Shown one piece after another: positions 42,301-42,949 of a DNA stretch of 42,949 bases (the first letter of the stretch is position 1; each line of letters starts with the position of its first letter). The position numbers were made by a program, and so were the translations under genes. The notes under the pieces were generated by a model. That model saw only the letters and a program-made list of their open reading frames with translations, was not told the DNA's origin and ran no database searches. The stretch covers positions 1 to 42,949 of the forward strand of contig JAUXTN010000213.1 in the NCBI GenBank assembly GCA_030684355.1. The letters are read 5' to 3'. The DNA comes from Pseudomonadota bacterium. Its GTDB lineage: Bacteria > Myxococcota_A > UBA796 > SXON01.

Positions 42301-42362
42301 GGTGGTCTCCGGACGCGCCACGATAGCACCAACCTCCTCCGGTCGCCCTCGAGCCGCGCGAC

Positions 42363-42737
42363 TCAGTAGTAGAGCGCGAACTCGTAGTGCCACTCCCCGT
42401 ACTTCTTCGCGACGTTGAGGCGGTAGTAACGGGCAGACTCCAGGTTGATGGCGATGTTGTGCTTCTCGTCGCCCTTGCCGTGGTACAGCTCGAGCTGGGT
42501 CGGGATGCCGTCCTCCTCGAAGAGCTCGAAGCTCTGGTAGTCGCGCCCGGTCACGACGATCGGCGCCGCGCCGCCGCCGAGGTGGAGCGTGAACGTCACC
42601 ATGTCGTCCTGCGGGCTGTCGCCGTCGCCGAGCGCGGCGCCGTTGCGCAGCTCCTTGGCCATGGAGCCGGCGTCGGAGGGGGTGGGGAGCAAGAGCAGCA
42701 CGAGGCACGAGAGAAGGGCAAAGATGCGGGAGGTCAT
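42363..42737 (-). CDS. Small secreted hypothetical protein
   Basis: 124 residues from ATG 42737 with CCGGAG upstream and a TATGCT box about 20 nt upstream. A signal peptide (IFALLSCLVLLLLPTPSDA) precedes a compact beta domain: MVTFTLHLGGGAAPIVVTGRD, YQSFELFEEDGIPTQLELYHG, HNIAINLESARYYRLNVAKKY and GEWHYEFALYY. No Cys in the mature part, no lipobox. The family is not recognised. The FG-GAP gene starts 62 bp downstream on the same strand and could share its transcript. Confidence 0.8.
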   Translation of the reverse strand: MTSRIFALLSCLVLLLLPTPSDAGSMAKELRNGAALGDGDSPQDDMVTFTLHLGGGAAPIVVTGRDYQSFELFEEDGIPTQLELYHGKGDEKHNIAINLESARYYRLNVAKKYGEWHYEFALYY

Positions 42738-42780
42738 CGGGCTCCGGTGGGGTGGCGGAGCATACGACGTCTCGCGCCGC

Positions 42781-42930
42781 GGATTCCGGACAGCGCCGCG
42801 CGCGGGGGCGCCCCGGTTGCGGACGGTACCGGGGGTGGGCGCACCCCGGTCGCGGACAGGGCCGCGCGCGGGGGCGCCCCGGTTGCGGACGGTACCGGGG
42901 GTGGGCGCCGCGGCGTGCGGACGGTGCCGC
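42781..42930. repeat. 33-bp tandem repeat array at the window edge
   Basis: Units of 33 bp begin at 42781, 42814, 42847 and 42880 and alternate in two forms, so the exact period is 66 bp. The shared core is gcggac(a/g)g followed by a GC-rich palindromic half. Form A starts CGGTTGCGGACGGTACC, form B CGGTCGCGGACAGGGCC. A diverged fifth copy runs to about 42930. It probably extends past the right edge. No gene is supported in 42738-42949. Confidence 0.85.
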
Positions 42931-42949
42931 CAGCGGAGGCTTTGCCGCG

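Overview
This is a very GC-rich chromosomal segment, most likely from an uncultured or little-studied myxobacterium-like organism (Myxococcota). The evidence is a MYXO-CTERM-like sorting tail on the surface protein at 15657-16682, a large share of lipoproteins and Asp/Thr-rich secreted proteins, a bacterial-enhancer-binding-type regulator, and strong third-position G/C bias that produces long false open frames on the opposite strand of nearly every real gene. No rRNA, tRNA, transposase, phage structural gene or CRISPR array was seen.

Layout. 1-910 is gene-free and filled by two tandem-repeat families, one built from 51-bp palindromic units and one with a 17-bp core recurring about every 51 bp. 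911-2770 holds a membrane protein with a degenerate exo/endonuclease-phosphatase-like domain, a small PF06541-like membrane protein and a 57-residue ORF whose ribosome site lies in a hairpin. 2914-6614 holds an HtrA-type protease lipoprotein followed by a Rossmann-fold protein (minus strand), diverging from an RNase Z-like metallo-beta-lactamase protein. 6737-11745 is a probable operon: active M16 zinc protease, inactive M16 partner lipoprotein, ilvE and a two-repeat lipoprotein. 11996-13075 has three small lipoproteins, two of them tandem paralogues. 13076-13883 is another repeat block with the same palindromic family as position 1 in reverse orientation.

13884-18708 contains an NtrC-like regulator with a damaged receiver domain, a MYXO-CTERM-like surface protein, and an overlapping cluster of exonuclease, OmpA-like protein and lipoprotein. 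18847-27549 is rich in DNA-repair genes: a Helicase_C_3/XPB-N-like protein, then further on an XPB-type helicase overlapping a DUF790/Bax1-like nuclease, mixed with a lipase-maturation-factor-like membrane protein, an SDR enzyme, a di-haem cytochrome and speD. 27784-29166 encodes a candidate contractile-injection-system effector with 9-residue repeats and a SGHY motif. 30241-31736 is a compositionally unusual, lower-GC patch with a RelE-like orphan and two small ORFs, bounded by 27-bp direct repeats. 31746-42737 carries lipoproteins, a sulfatase-fold enzyme, PEP carboxylase (ppc), a metzincin-like lipoprotein protease, a choice-of-anchor-D-like lipoprotein, an FG-GAP/CARDB lipoprotein and small secreted proteins. 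The window ends in a 33-bp tandem repeat array.

The most noteworthy signals are the reverse-oriented 51-bp palindromic arrays at two loci, the XPB-Bax1-like module with an XPB-N-like protein nearby, the effector-like gene with flanking repeats, the degenerate response regulator, and a recurrent -10-like element only 6-7 nt before several start codons, which suggests leaderless transcripts. Start sites and family names come from reading motifs by eye, without database searches.
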